Of a DNA stretch of 52,612 nucleotides, positions 30,560-39,492 are shown in pieces. Origin of the DNA: an uncultured Oscillospiraceae bacterium (lineage in GTDB: Bacteria; Bacillota; Clostridia; Oscillospirales; Ruminococcaceae). Where the stretch lies: contig CAJULF010000018.1 of assembly GCA_910587135.1 (NCBI GenBank), positions 1 to 52,612 on the forward strand. The letters run 5' to 3'. A program made the translations under genes and the position numbers. Position 1 is the first letter of the stretch. Every line of letters starts with the position of its first letter. The notes beneath the pieces were generated by a model. The model did not search any database. It saw only the letters and a program-made list of their open reading frames with translations, and was not told the origin of the DNA.

Positions 30560-31978
30560 TTGATAACCTTTATATGTGCGCTGGCTATCCTCCTTTTCGG
30601 ATACTTTCTGTATGGAAAACTGACTGAAAAAGTGTTTCGTCCCGACGAGCGCCCCACGCCCGCCATGAACCACCCCGACGGAGTGGACTATGTTCCGATG
30701 AAAACATGGCGCGTTTTTTTGGTTCAGCTGCTGAATATCGCAGGCACAGGACCTATTTTCGGTGCGCTTATGGGCTCGGTTTTCGGTCCGGTCGTGTATT
30801 TGTGGATAGTGTTCGGCTCGATACTCGGCGGCGCGGTTCACGACTATATGAGCGGCATGATATCGGTGAGAATGAACGGAGCATCGGTATCGGAAATCGT
30901 TGGAAAATACCTCGGAAAAGCCGCCAAGCTAATAATGCGCATATTCTCGGTAATCCTGCTGATATTGGTAGGCACGGTATTCACGACAAGCCCCGCCGCA
31001 CTGCTGGCAAGGCTCACTCCGTCGTGGGCGAATACTCTTTTTTGGGTAGCGGTTATACTTGCGTATTATTTTCTGGCAACATTATTGCCAATAGATAAAC
31101 TGATAGGAAAGCTGTACCCGATTTTCGGCGGAGTGCTTATCATTATGGCGGTAGGAATCATAGTCGGTCTTGGGATAGGCGGCTATCGGATTCCGGAACT
31201 GCAGCTTGCCAATCTCCACCCCGACGGCAAGCCCGTGTTCCCGTATATGTTCATAACGGTGGCATGCGGTGCTATTTCGGGATTCCACGCTACACAGTCG
31301 CCGATGATGGCGCGGTGCATCAAGTCCGAAAAGCACGGAAGAAAGGTGTTTTACGGCGCGATGATCGCCGAGAGCGTTATCGCGCTGGTATGGGCTGCCG
31401 CGGGAGTTGCCTTTTACGGTGCTACGGGCGGCTTGCAGAACGCACTGACAAATCTTGGACAATCGGGGGTAGTATATGATATTTCCGTGTCGCTGCTCGG
31501 AGTTGTCGGCGGAGCGCTGGCGATAATCGGTGTGGTAGCCTGCCCTGTTTCCTCGGGCGATACCGCATTCAGAAGCGCGCGGCTCACCATTGCGGATTGG
31601 TTCAGATTTGACCAGTCAAAGCTCCCGAAGCGCATAGCGATAACGATTCCGCTGCTTGCTGTCGGCGCTGTGCTGACTCAGCTGGATTTTGACGTTGTGT
31701 GGCGATACTTTTCATGGAGCAACCAGACTCTTGCAATGATAACGCTCTGGGCGGCGGCAATGTACCTCGCTCAAAATGCCAAAAACCGTTGGTACTCGCT
31801 GATGTGCGCGATCCCCGCGGCATTTATGTCGGCGGTGTCCTGCACTTATATCCTGATGGCGGAAGAGGGCTTTAAAATCTCCGCAAATATCGCCTACCCG
31901 ATAGGAATATGCTTTGCGGCGGCATGCGCGGCATTGTACGCTGTCAAATGCGCCAAAGCATTACGCGAACAGGTGTAA
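30560..31978 (+). CDS. cstA: CstA-family carbon starvation permease
   Basis: 472 residues, shorter than E. coli CstA (~700) but typical of clostridial members. About 12-13 hydrophobic helices and family motifs NIAGTGPIFGALMG, GGAVHDYMSGM, GAISGFHATQSPMMARC and VSSGDTAFRSARL. CstA/BtsT proteins import peptides or pyruvate. I prefer TTG 30560 because GGAG lies 8 nt before it; GTG 30551 has GGAG overlapping the codon. The gene has R195 copies on both sides and no partner genes. Confidence 0.9.
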   Translation: MITFICALAILLFGYFLYGKLTEKVFRPDERPTPAMNHPDGVDYVPMKTWRVFLVQLLNIAGTGPIFGALMGSVFGPVVYLWIVFGSILGGAVHDYMSGMISVRMNGASVSEIVGKYLGKAAKLIMRIFSVILLILVGTVFTTSPAALLARLTPSWANTLFWVAVILAYYFLATLLPIDKLIGKLYPIFGGVLIIMAVGIIVGLGIGGYRIPELQLANLHPDGKPVFPYMFITVACGAISGFHATQSPMMARCIKSEKHGRKVFYGAMIAESVIALVWAAAGVAFYGATGGLQNALTNLGQSGVVYDISVSLLGVVGGALAIIGVVACPVSSGDTAFRSARLTIADWFRFDQSKLPKRIAITIPLLAVGAVLTQLDFDVVWRYFSWSNQTLAMITLWAAAMYLAQNAKNRWYSLMCAIPAAFMSAVSCTYILMAEEGFKISANIAYPIGICFAAACAALYAVKCAKALREQV

Positions 31979-32029
31979 AAACAGCGCTTAAACAAAACAA
32001 TCAGTTATATAACAAGTAAACTTAATTAT

Positions 32030-32205
32030 ATAAAGATTATATAAAGGTTGACCTAAGGCTGGTTATTTAAAAAAATTTTCAAAATTTCCGCAATCACGCG
32101 CCGTTCGCTTCGCTCACTCCGCGCGATTGCGAAAACCGGTCATAATTTGCCTCGCAAATTATGACACTTTTTGAAATTTAATGCCCGACATTGCGCTGCA
32201 ATGAA
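32030..32205 (+). repeat. R195 element J
   Basis: First hairpin CGCAATC...GATTGCG with a CGCG/CGCG extension; central hairpin GTCATAATTTGC-CTC-GCAAATTATGAC. The left end is degenerate (ATTATATAAAGGTTGACC). Confidence 0.8.
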
Positions 32206-32217
32206 GCTTTAACTATA

Positions 32218-32246
32218 TTGACTTTCATTTAGTTATATGCTATAAT
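32218..32246 (+). promoter_or_regulatory. Promoter of the 32.3-kb lipoprotein gene
   Basis: TTGACT at 32218-32223, 17-bp spacer, TATAAT at 32241-32246. Confidence 0.8.
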
Positions 32247-32282
32247 CAAGAAAAACAACTTTTTTACCAAAAGGGGAACATC

Positions 32283-33614
32283 ATGAAAAGAAAAATCGCT
32301 TTGCTTATTTGTCTATTATTGCTTTGCGGCTGTGACGGGAGCACCTCGGAAAATGTTCCGCATGAGCCTACAAATGACATACCCGACATAACGGAGAGCG
32401 CTGAAAGCCCCGTCAGTTCCTTTGAGGAACCGTCCGCGGAAGCTTGGCAGACCATTTCCGCGACAGATGAAACAAACGGCGCTGCCGACAAGGAAAACAA
32501 ACCCGGATTTGACGATTCGGAATGGATAACCCCGAAATTATCACCTGAAAAAGTGGCCTTTACTCTTTCGGGAGGGGTAAGCACAGAGAAAATCGCAGAA
32601 TACGCGGGGTATGATATAGATTTTGACGTAACAGCGTCAGATTATTATGAAAGCGGTGTTGAATATGTCGAGCGCTGCTATGAGGGAAAGGAACTTGAAG
32701 AAATACGCGAACATAACTACATTTTTAAATCTAACCCGTCATTCCACTATATGGGAACGGAAGCGGCAGACTGGCTCGCCACGGTAAGTTATGGAATCTA
32801 TGCCGGTCAAGCCACTTCTTTTGAAAGGCTGTTTCTGATAAAGGACGGCGAGGTGGTAAGGGAGCTTGAGCCGTTAGAGGATTGGATACTGGCTGCATAT
32901 TGCAGCCGCGGAGAAATTTACCTTTCAAGCGCGGTAAACGGTCTGCGCAAAACGGATATCGTCACGGGGGAATCGCCCGTTGTATTGAAGCAGGACATTC
33001 AAAACGACGGGTGGGGAATGATCGCCGCAATAAACGAGGATTACATAGTTTACGGCGGCAGTATGCAGAAAATCCTTGTGCGTGAAACAGGCGAAATTAT
33101 TGACCCCGATATCAACTGGGACGGAATGTCTCAGCTGCCGCTCATTCTTTCCGATGACATGATATATTATACCGACTGGCTCGGAGAGTACCACAGCTAC
33201 GATATAAAAAAACGCGTCATGACGGACGGTGACAGTCATAATCTGAGTAAGATAACGGGATACGACTATTCCGACAAATGGAGCGTGACTCCCGAGGAAA
33301 CAAGTACTTCCGCGATAAGGGTCGTTAATCTTTACGACGGCTCGGAACGGGTGTATAATTTGAGCGCTCTCGTCGGGGATATTTCACGGGAGGAGCTGGC
33401 GCGCTATAATACGGATTACATATTTGACGGCGACAGACTGTGGCTTCACAATTGGAACGAACTTTTCTGCTTTGTGCTGAACCTTGAAACCGGAGAAGCC
33501 GCCGAAGCGGAGCTTGGATTGATTAAACACAACAACACCTATATTTCCGAGGGAAAATTCAAAGTGACGGAAGACGATATTCTTTACGCCGCCGACGTGG
33601 ATTACCCCGTTTAG
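32283..33614 (+). CDS. Lipoprotein of unknown function
   Basis: 443 residues. Lipobox LLLLCGC, then an acidic Ser/Thr/Pro linker to about residue 75, a helical segment with the Tyr-rich YDIDFDVTASDYYESGVEYV, and then repeated beta-strand pairs (RLFLIKDGEVVRELEPL, EDYIVYGGSMQKILVRETGE) suggestive of propeller blades. Expected on the outer face of the membrane. AAAAGGGG precedes ATG. Style and size are like the lipoprotein at 18859-20019; I do not recognise either family. Single-gene unit with its own promoter. Confidence 0.65.
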   Translation: MKRKIALLICLLLLCGCDGSTSENVPHEPTNDIPDITESAESPVSSFEEPSAEAWQTISATDETNGAADKENKPGFDDSEWITPKLSPEKVAFTLSGGVSTEKIAEYAGYDIDFDVTASDYYESGVEYVERCYEGKELEEIREHNYIFKSNPSFHYMGTEAADWLATVSYGIYAGQATSFERLFLIKDGEVVRELEPLEDWILAAYCSRGEIYLSSAVNGLRKTDIVTGESPVVLKQDIQNDGWGMIAAINEDYIVYGGSMQKILVRETGEIIDPDINWDGMSQLPLILSDDMIYYTDWLGEYHSYDIKKRVMTDGDSHNLSKITGYDYSDKWSVTPEETSTSAIRVVNLYDGSERVYNLSALVGDISREELARYNTDYIFDGDRLWLHNWNELFCFVLNLETGEAAEAELGLIKHNNTYISEGKFKVTEDDILYAADVDYPV

Positions 33615-33752
33615 AAGCGGAAATTCATTTCCAATTCCTGACACCGTCGGCATTTTGCCCAACAAATCGCAGCGCGAACGCTGCGAAAATATTCAAAATG
33701 CAAAAGAAAAGGTTACAATTTGGATACAATTTTGAAATGCGCCTTAAAACGG

Positions 33753-33781
33753 TTGACTTTTTGCTTGATTTGGAGTATAGT
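33753..33781 (+). promoter_or_regulatory. Promoter of the pseudokinase gene
   Basis: TTGACT at 33753-33758, 17-bp spacer, TATAGT at 33776-33781. The following R5U element lies inside the transcribed leader. Confidence 0.7.
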
Positions 33782-33819
33782 ATTAGAGTATAGAACTATT
33801 TTTGAAATTATAAAGATAA

Positions 33820-33965
33820 AAGGCGGTAAGAGCCGCCGTCAACTGCCCGCCCGCGCGGGAATTTTCCCGCATGAAACCGTGAAAGCGGAGTTTAACTGAT
33901 ATTCCACGGTCAGCGCAGTTTTCAGCGAAGTCGGAAACGAAGCGGCGCGGGAAAATTCAAATTGT
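33820..33965 (+). repeat. R5U element in the pseudokinase leader
   Basis: AGGCGGTAAGAGCCGCC hairpin, outer stem GAATTTTCCCGC / GCGGGAAAATTC, first inner hairpin ACCGTG...CACGGT and second GTTTTC...GGAAAC. It ends about 20 nt before ATG 33986. All three stems differ from the punA copies yet remain paired. Confidence 0.75.
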
Positions 33966-33985
33966 AATCCGAAAGGTGAAAACCT

Positions 33986-35791
33986 ATGATCAAAGAAACT
34001 ACTCTCTGTATGGGCTGCATGAACGACAAAACCTATGACGGACCCTGCAAGCTCTGCGGATACCGTGACGACTCCCCATGCATACCCGCCTATCTGCCCC
34101 CGAAAAGCTTTCTAAACGAGCGCTATATCGTGGGCAAGCTGCTCAGCTACAACGGCGAAGGCGCGACCTATATCGGCTTTGACAGCGCGGCGGGGATAAA
34201 AGTCACAATAAAGGAATTTATGCCCGACACCCTCTGCACAAGAAAAAAGGGAGAGGGAGAGATCATAGTAAACGCGGGAATGATGCCGCTTTACAAAACC
34301 TATATGTCGGAGTTCGCGGACCTTGGGAAATCCCTTATGAAATCCCGCGGAATGTCGCACATACAAACAGTGCTGGACGTTTTCTACGAAAACAACACCT
34401 GCTACACCGTTTACGAATTTATCAACGGTATATCGCTTAAAACCTACCTCGCGAACTCCGCGGGGGAAATGTCGTGGGAACAGGTAAAGGAGCTTTTTCC
34501 GCCCATACTCACCACCATAAGTCTTATTCATTCCGCGGGAATAATCCACCGCGGGATATCGCCGCAGACTATTTTTGTAACGGATAAAATGGAGCTTAAG
34601 CTGACGGGATTTTCCATCTCAGCCGCCCGCACCACCAATACCGAAATAGCCTGCGAGATCTTCACGGGCTATGCCGCCCCCGAACAGTACACCAATGAGA
34701 TAAACGGAACGTGGACGGACGTTTACGGAATAGCGGCGGTGCTGTACCGCGTCCTTACGGGAGCAAATCCGCAGGAAGCCATAGCAAGAACAGGCGGAAG
34801 CATGCTTGAGCCGATGATGATAAACCGCAATGTTCCCTCCAATATATCAAAGGTTATAATGAGCGGAATGAGGCTCTCCACCGACTCGCGCATAAGAAGC
34901 ATTACCGAATTTGTTGACAAGCTCTTCGCACAGCCCAAATACACAGGCGAGGGAAAATCCGCGCAGGAGCGTCCGCTGACCAGACAGCAGCAGAAAAAGC
35001 TTGCCAAGCAGCGTAAGGAGCGCGTTAAAACGCTGGTGGTGCTTGGAATAGCGGGCGCGGTGCTGATAGCTTTCGCGATAGTGTTCGCCATGACTCTGAG
35101 CGGAGCTTTCGCTCCGCAGCCGGACGAAACGTCCTCGGTTTCGGAGAACATAAGTGATGTGTCAAGCGAGATACCCGATCCGACAGACGATAACGAAACG
35201 TCGGGCGGTACTTCCGGCGAATCAGGCGAGGCAACGTCAGCGCCCGAAGCGCCCGATAATTCAAGCATTCCCGATACATCAAGCTCAGTTGCGGGCGCCA
35301 ATATTTCTCTTCCCAACTTCACCAACCGCAGCTATGAAAACACTGTTTCACGCTATGAGGGGATATTTACATTCATTCCCACCTACGAATACTCCGAGGA
35401 ATACTCCGCGGGAATGATGTATGACCAGTCGATAGCCGAGGGCACGATGGTTTCCGAGGGCACGCAGATAGAGGTAAAGGTGAGCAAGGGTCGCAGTCTT
35501 GTACCGCTTCCCGACTATGCTGACACCAATCTTCCCGATTATATAAACAAGCTCAGCAGCATGAATATAAAGTATTCCGTCAAGAGCAAGCGTACCAATG
35601 ACGTCGCCGACGGATATGTTGCGGAATGCAGCAAGGAGGTCGGCGACCTCGTGAACGTTGAAGAGGGTGAAACGATAATCGTATACGCCGCCCGCAACTT
35701 CGAGGAAAGCAAGCCCGAAACCGAGGAGCACGGCGAACCGGTTACCGGGGAGGAAAGCCCGCTTCCCGGCGGCAGAATACCTGTGGATTGA
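33986..35791 (+). CDS. PASTA-domain protein kinase homologue with a dead active site (pseudokinase)
   Basis: 601 residues. Cys8/Cys11/Cys21/Cys24 form a zinc ribbon. The kinase-like domain (~45-315) keeps the ATP lysine (VTIKEF, Lys76) and a glycine loop (SYNGEGATYIG), but the catalytic loop is HRGISPQTIF where functional members have HRDISPDNI, and the DFG motif is TGF (207-209). Loss of the catalytic Asp, the Asn and the DFG Asp makes phosphotransfer very unlikely. Then come a basic juxtamembrane segment, one membrane helix (349-371), an acidic Ser/Thr linker, and two PASTA-like domains (~427-565) outside the cell, which usually bind muropeptides. PheA follows 12 bp later. Possible role: scaffold or sensor. 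Confidence 0.88.
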   Translation: MIKETTLCMGCMNDKTYDGPCKLCGYRDDSPCIPAYLPPKSFLNERYIVGKLLSYNGEGATYIGFDSAAGIKVTIKEFMPDTLCTRKKGEGEIIVNAGMMPLYKTYMSEFADLGKSLMKSRGMSHIQTVLDVFYENNTCYTVYEFINGISLKTYLANSAGEMSWEQVKELFPPILTTISLIHSAGIIHRGISPQTIFVTDKMELKLTGFSISAARTTNTEIACEIFTGYAAPEQYTNEINGTWTDVYGIAAVLYRVLTGANPQEAIARTGGSMLEPMMINRNVPSNISKVIMSGMRLSTDSRIRSITEFVDKLFAQPKYTGEGKSAQERPLTRQQQKKLAKQRKERVKTLVVLGIAGAVLIAFAIVFAMTLSGAFAPQPDETSSVSENISDVSSEIPDPTDDNETSGGTSGESGEATSAPEAPDNSSIPDTSSSVAGANISLPNFTNRSYENTVSRYEGIFTFIPTYEYSEEYSAGMMYDQSIAEGTMVSEGTQIEVKVSKGRSLVPLPDYADTNLPDYINKLSSMNIKYSVKSKRTNDVADGYVAECSKEVGDLVNVEEGETIIVYAARNFEESKPETEEHGEPVTGEESPLPGGRIPVD

Positions 35792-35803
35792 GAAAGGGAC
35801 AAG

Positions 35804-36922
35804 ATGGATTTAAGTGAGATAAGGCAGAAAATCGACGATATAGACGATAAAATGCTGGAGCTTTTTCTGCAGCGCATGGAGCTTGCAAACGATGTGGCAA
35901 AATACAAAGCGGCAAATAACATGGTGGTATTCCAGCGTGACAGGGAGAAATTCATTATTGACAGCGTAAAGGCTAACACTCCCGAAAAGCTGCGCAAAAG
36001 CGCCGCGTTTCTGTTCATGAATATTATGGACATTTCAAAATGCAGCCAGATAAACGAAATAACACCCGATGACGAGATACCTCACATATCGGAAATAAAA
36101 AAGCGTCCCTCCGTAGCGGTGCAGGGTATTGAGGGAGCTTACGGTCACACCGCATGCAAGGCGCTTTTCGGCAGCGGCAGCATAAGCTACTACGCGGCTT
36201 TTTCGGAGGTATTCGAAGCGGTGGAGAACAACGACGTGGACTATGGGATAATACCCATAGAAAACAGCACCGCGGGCGAAGTAACGCTCAATATGGAACT
36301 GCTGGAAAAGCATAAGGTATACATCAACCGCACCGTGACGGTGGAGTGCGCTCATGTTCTGGCTGCGAAAAGAGGTGTTTCTGAAAAGGATATCGGAATA
36401 CTTTTCGGACACGAGCAGGCTATAAGGCAGTGCGAGGAGTACATAGAGAGCCGCGGCGGGCTTACCGTGATACCGTATCACAACAACGCGGCGGCAGCGC
36501 AGATGATCTCCGAGAATCCGAGCGGGGAGCTTGGCTGCATATGCTCGGAGGAATGTGCGGAAATGCACGGGCTGGATATTATCCGCAAAGGGATAGCCAG
36601 CGACCCGAACAACTGCACAAGGTTTATATGTATCTCGAAGCAGTTAGAGGTGTACGACGGAGCGCAGACGGTGGCTGTGTCGCTGTCTATCCCGAATATC
36701 TCGGGGGCGCTGTACAGACTGCTGACAAAGTTTGCAGTGAACGGGCTGAGCATGACCAAGATACAGTCCAAGCCGCTGCCGATAGAGGTCAAAAAGAAGT
36801 TTCCGGAAGATTATATGTTTTATATCGAGTTTACAGGCAGCATACATATGCCTATGGTGCGCAGGCTGCTGAATAATCTGGAGAGCGAGCTTAATTATTT
36901 TAAGCTGCACGGTAATTTTTAG
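35804..36922 (+). CDS. pheA: Bifunctional chorismate mutase / prephenate dehydratase
   Basis: 372 residues in three domains: AroQ chorismate mutase (1-85; IRQKIDDIDDKMLELFLQRM, VFQRDREK), prephenate dehydratase (~105-285; GIEGAYGHTACKALF, IPIENSTAGEV, NNCTRFICIS with the catalytic TRF), and a C-terminal ACT domain (SIPNISGALYRLLTKFAVNG LSMTKIQSKP) for phenylalanine feedback. It makes phenylpyruvate from chorismate. Start ATG 35804 follows AGAAAGGGAC and lies 12 bp from the pseudokinase stop, so it is probably co-transcribed. The ESRP motif of the effector site reads QSKP here. Confidence 0.93.
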   Translation: MDLSEIRQKIDDIDDKMLELFLQRMELANDVAKYKAANNMVVFQRDREKFIIDSVKANTPEKLRKSAAFLFMNIMDISKCSQINEITPDDEIPHISEIKKRPSVAVQGIEGAYGHTACKALFGSGSISYYAAFSEVFEAVENNDVDYGIIPIENSTAGEVTLNMELLEKHKVYINRTVTVECAHVLAAKRGVSEKDIGILFGHEQAIRQCEEYIESRGGLTVIPYHNNAAAAQMISENPSGELGCICSEECAEMHGLDIIRKGIASDPNNCTRFICISKQLEVYDGAQTVAVSLSIPNISGALYRLLTKFAVNGLSMTKIQSKPLPIEVKKKFPEDYMFYIEFTGSIHMPMVRRLLNNLESELNYFKLHGNF

Positions 36923-37154
36923 CGAGTGTCGGAACTTTGGCGGTCAGAGTTTAAACTAACGGTTTTTCATCCGGTGAAAGACTTTCTGAAAATTTATAGG
37001 ACGATTATGTGGGGCGCTAACCTCACACTTTGGCATAAGCACCGCCATCGCCACCCGTCAAAGGGACTCTTCCCTTTGGATAACCCATTTCGCGCTTCGC
37101 ACAAGTATTAAATCTCTTTAAACATCTTTAGCAAGGCAACACAAAAAATTACAG
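36923..37154. other. Gap after pheA, no gene recognised
   Basis: About 230 bp with no convincing frame or terminator hairpin. AAGGCAACAC near 37133 resembles an M1 end, so it may be a decayed M1 fragment next to the R5U element. Confidence 0.4.
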
Positions 37155-37538
37155 CAAAAGCGCTGAAAGCATACGTCTGCTGAACGCCCACGCATGAATT
37201 TCCCGAAATCCGCTGTAAAAGCGCAACGAAACGTTAGCACAGTGGAGCTTTCACAGCGGGTTAGCGCCCACTTGCAAAGCAAGTAGGCGCGCAGACTGTA
37301 TATAAAAGTTGACATAGGGCTAATTATTTAAAAAAATTTCAAAATTTCCGCTAATCATACTCCGCTTCACTTCGTTCCGCTCCGCATGCTTAGCGGAAAC
37401 CGCGCGCGTTTGCGTTCGCAAACGCACGACTTTTTGAAATTTCATGCGCCGACATTGCGTGGCAAATAGGCTTTTTCTACAAGCTGTAGCGCCTACTTGC
37501 AAAGCAAGTAGGCGCGGTTCGGGAAATTCTTTTCAATA
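37155..37538 (+). repeat. R5U element upstream of ispD, split by R195
   Basis: AAGCGCTGAAAGC, outer stem CCCGAA / TTCGGG flanked by GAATTT / AAATTC, first hairpin CCGCTGT...ACAGCGG, second hairpin GCGCCTACTTGC-AAA-GCAAGTAGGCGC. An R195 element (37292-37486) sits right after the second hairpin, which is then repeated. The 3' end CGGGAAATTCTTTTCAATAA runs into the AAGGAG of ispD. Confidence 0.8.
37292..37486 (+). mobile_element. R195 element K, inserted with a 30-bp direct repeat
   Basis: 195 bp from CAGACTGTATATAAAAGTTG to CTACAAGCTG. It is flanked by 30-bp direct repeats (37262-37291 and 37487-37516, one mismatch) that each contain the whole palindrome GCAAGTAGGCGC with its complement. Hairpins: TTTCCGCTAA / TTAGCGGAAA and GCGCGTTTGC-GTTC-GCAAACGCAC. 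Confidence 0.8.
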
Positions 37539-37549
37539 AGGAGACTAAA

Positions 37550-38245
37550 GTGGTATCTGTTATTATTGTGGCTGCGGGGGCTTCCGTCAGGATGGAGGGA
37601 GTCAACAAGCAGCTTGCTAAGATCGGGGATACTCCCGTGTTTGTTATGAGCGCGCTGAAATTCGAGCGCTCGGAAAAGGTCGGCGAAATAATTATCGCCG
37701 CACCTGCTGACGAAGTCGCGCGGTATGAAAAGCTGGCGCGGAATTTCGGCGTAACAAAACTCAAGGCTGTGACAGCGGGCGGAGAAACCCGCATGCTGTC
37801 GGTGAAAAACGCCTTGGAGTCGGTGTCCGCCCGTGCGGACTTCATCGCGGTTCACGATGGCGCAAGACCGCTTATCTCCACCGAGGACATAGACAGGGTG
37901 CTTTCGGACGCGGAGCGCTACGACGCGGCAATAGCCGCCGCTCCCTCCTCCGACACGATAAAGGTGGTCGGCAGCAACGGTTTTATTGAGGAAACCGTTC
38001 CCAGGAAAAAGACATATTGCGCGCAGACCCCGCAGGTATTCCGCAGAGAACTGTACACGGAGTGTCTGGAGAAGCTGGGCAGCCGTGCCGCTGATGTGAC
38101 GGACGACAGCAGCATAGTTGAGATGTGCGGGAAATATGTCAAAATTACGGAAATCAGAAGCTGCAATATGAAGATAACCCGCCCCGAGGATCTGGAAATG
38201 GCAAACGCCGTTTTCATGAACAGAAAAACCGTAAAGATGATTTAG
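37550..38245 (+). CDS. ispD: 2-C-methyl-D-erythritol 4-phosphate cytidylyltransferase
   Basis: 231 residues from GTG 37550 (AAGGAG 7 nt upstream). The nucleotidyltransferase signatures are AAGASVRMEG near the start, FIAVHDGARPLIS, TPQVFRRELY, VTDDSSIVE and ITRPEDLEMAN. IspD attaches CMP to methylerythritol phosphate, the third step of the MEP isoprenoid pathway. ispF follows 8 bp later. The upstream leader contains the nested R5U/R195 structure, whose T-rich 3' end directly precedes the ribosome site, so it could influence expression of an essential gene. Confidence 0.94.
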   Translation: MVSVIIVAAGASVRMEGVNKQLAKIGDTPVFVMSALKFERSEKVGEIIIAAPADEVARYEKLARNFGVTKLKAVTAGGETRMLSVKNALESVSARADFIAVHDGARPLISTEDIDRVLSDAERYDAAIAAAPSSDTIKVVGSNGFIEETVPRKKTYCAQTPQVFRRELYTECLEKLGSRAADVTDDSSIVEMCGKYVKITEIRSCNMKITRPEDLEMANAVFMNRKTVKMI

Positions 38246-38253
38246 AGGTAAAT

Positions 38254-38724
38254 ATGACATTCAGGATCGGACACGGCTACGACGTGCACAGGCTTTGCGA
38301 AGGCAGGCGGCTGATACTGTGCGGGGTCGGGATACCGTTTGATATGGGGTTGCTTGGGCACTCCGACGCGGACGCGGCAGTCCACGCGCTTATGGACGCT
38401 GTTCTGGGGGCGCTGGCGATGGGCGATATCGGCAAGCTGTTTCCCGACAGCGACCCTCAATATAAGGACTGTGACAGCATGAAACTGCTTGATAAGGTCA
38501 TTGAGCTTATGAGGAAGCGCGGGTTTTCTCTCGGTAATCTGGATATAACAATAGTTGCGGAGCACCCGAAGCTCTCTCCGTATATCGGGCAAATGAGAGA
38601 AAATCTCGCTGGCGCTTTCGGCTGTGATATATCCCGCATATCCGTAAAAGCTACAACTGAAGAGGGTCTGGGCTTGGCCGGAAAAGGCATAGCGGCACAC
38701 GCGTCTGTAATAATCGAGGGCTGA
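38254..38724 (+). CDS. ispF: 2-C-methyl-D-erythritol 2,4-cyclodiphosphate synthase
   Basis: 156 residues, the usual length. MTFRIGHGYDVHRL carries the zinc ligands Asp-x-His, and GLLGHSDADAAVHALMDAVL GALAMGDIGKLFPDSDP is the family core; KATTEEGLG near the C-terminus is the conserved CDP contact. It forms the cyclic diphosphate two steps after IspD. GAGG lies before ATG 38254. Gene order ispD-ispF is common; the intervening kinase IspE is not in this window. Confidence 0.96.
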   Translation: MTFRIGHGYDVHRLCEGRRLILCGVGIPFDMGLLGHSDADAAVHALMDAVLGALAMGDIGKLFPDSDPQYKDCDSMKLLDKVIELMRKRGFSLGNLDITIVAEHPKLSPYIGQMRENLAGAFGCDISRISVKATTEEGLGLAGKGIAAHASVIIEG

Positions 38725-38742
38725 CGGTCAATTGAGGTAATA

Positions 38743-39492
38743 ATGCAGAAAATATTAGGATACATACGCCGCGCCTGTCAGGAGTTTGACCTTATAGAGG
38801 ACGGCGACAGAATAGCGGTGGGAGTTTCGGGCGGCAAGGACAGTCTTGTTCTTTTGGCGGGACTGGCAAAAATGCGGCGGTTCTACGAAAAGAAATACGA
38901 TATTACGGCGATAACGCTCGACCCGCGATTCGGCGGGGTCGAAACGGATTACTCCCCCGTTGAAAGACTTTGCGGGGAGCTTGGGGTGGAATTCCGGCTT
39001 ATTCGGACGGATATAGGGGAAATAGTTTTTGATATCAGAAAAGAGCCTAATCCCTGTTCGCTGTGTGCGAAAATGCGGCGAGGCGCGCTCCACGATGAGG
39101 CAAAGGCGGCGGGCTGCAACAAGATAGCTCTCGGGCACAACAATGACGACGCTATTGAAACTTTTATAATGAATCTCTTTCAGGAGGGCAGAATAGGCTG
39201 CTTTGCGCCTATATCCTACCTTTCGAGGAAGGATATAACGCTGATAAGACCGCTTGTATTCGCTCCCGAACACGCGGTATTATCCTGTGCGAAAAGAAAC
39301 GGCTTTGAGATAGTTAAATCCAAATGCCCCGCCGACAAAACCACCACGCGCCAGACTACCAAGGAGTTCCTTGCCGCGCTGGAGCATGAGAACAAGGGCG
39401 TAAAGCAGCGTATATTCGGCGCTATGCGCAAGGGGAATATTGATCGCTGGGGGTATAAGGAGGACGAAAATGGTAAAGCCGATAATACGTGA
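38743..39492 (+). CDS. ttcA: TtcA-family tRNA thiolation ATPase
   Basis: 249 residues. PP-loop SGGKDS (29-34) for ATP pyrophosphatase chemistry, PNPCSLCAKMRRG (Cys105, Cys108) and a later Cys in KSKCPADKTTTRQ that together bind an Fe-S cluster, and LGHNNDDAIETF. These are TtcA/TtuA hallmarks; the proteins thiolate cytidine 32 or related tRNA positions. GAGG precedes ATG 38743, 18 bp after ispF. The coding end overlaps the def start by 23 bp. Confidence 0.85.
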   Translation: MQKILGYIRRACQEFDLIEDGDRIAVGVSGGKDSLVLLAGLAKMRRFYEKKYDITAITLDPRFGGVETDYSPVERLCGELGVEFRLIRTDIGEIVFDIRKEPNPCSLCAKMRRGALHDEAKAAGCNKIALGHNNDDAIETFIMNLFQEGRIGCFAPISYLSRKDITLIRPLVFAPEHAVLSCAKRNGFEIVKSKCPADKTTTRQTTKEFLAALEHENKGVKQRIFGAMRKGNIDRWGYKEDENGKADNT

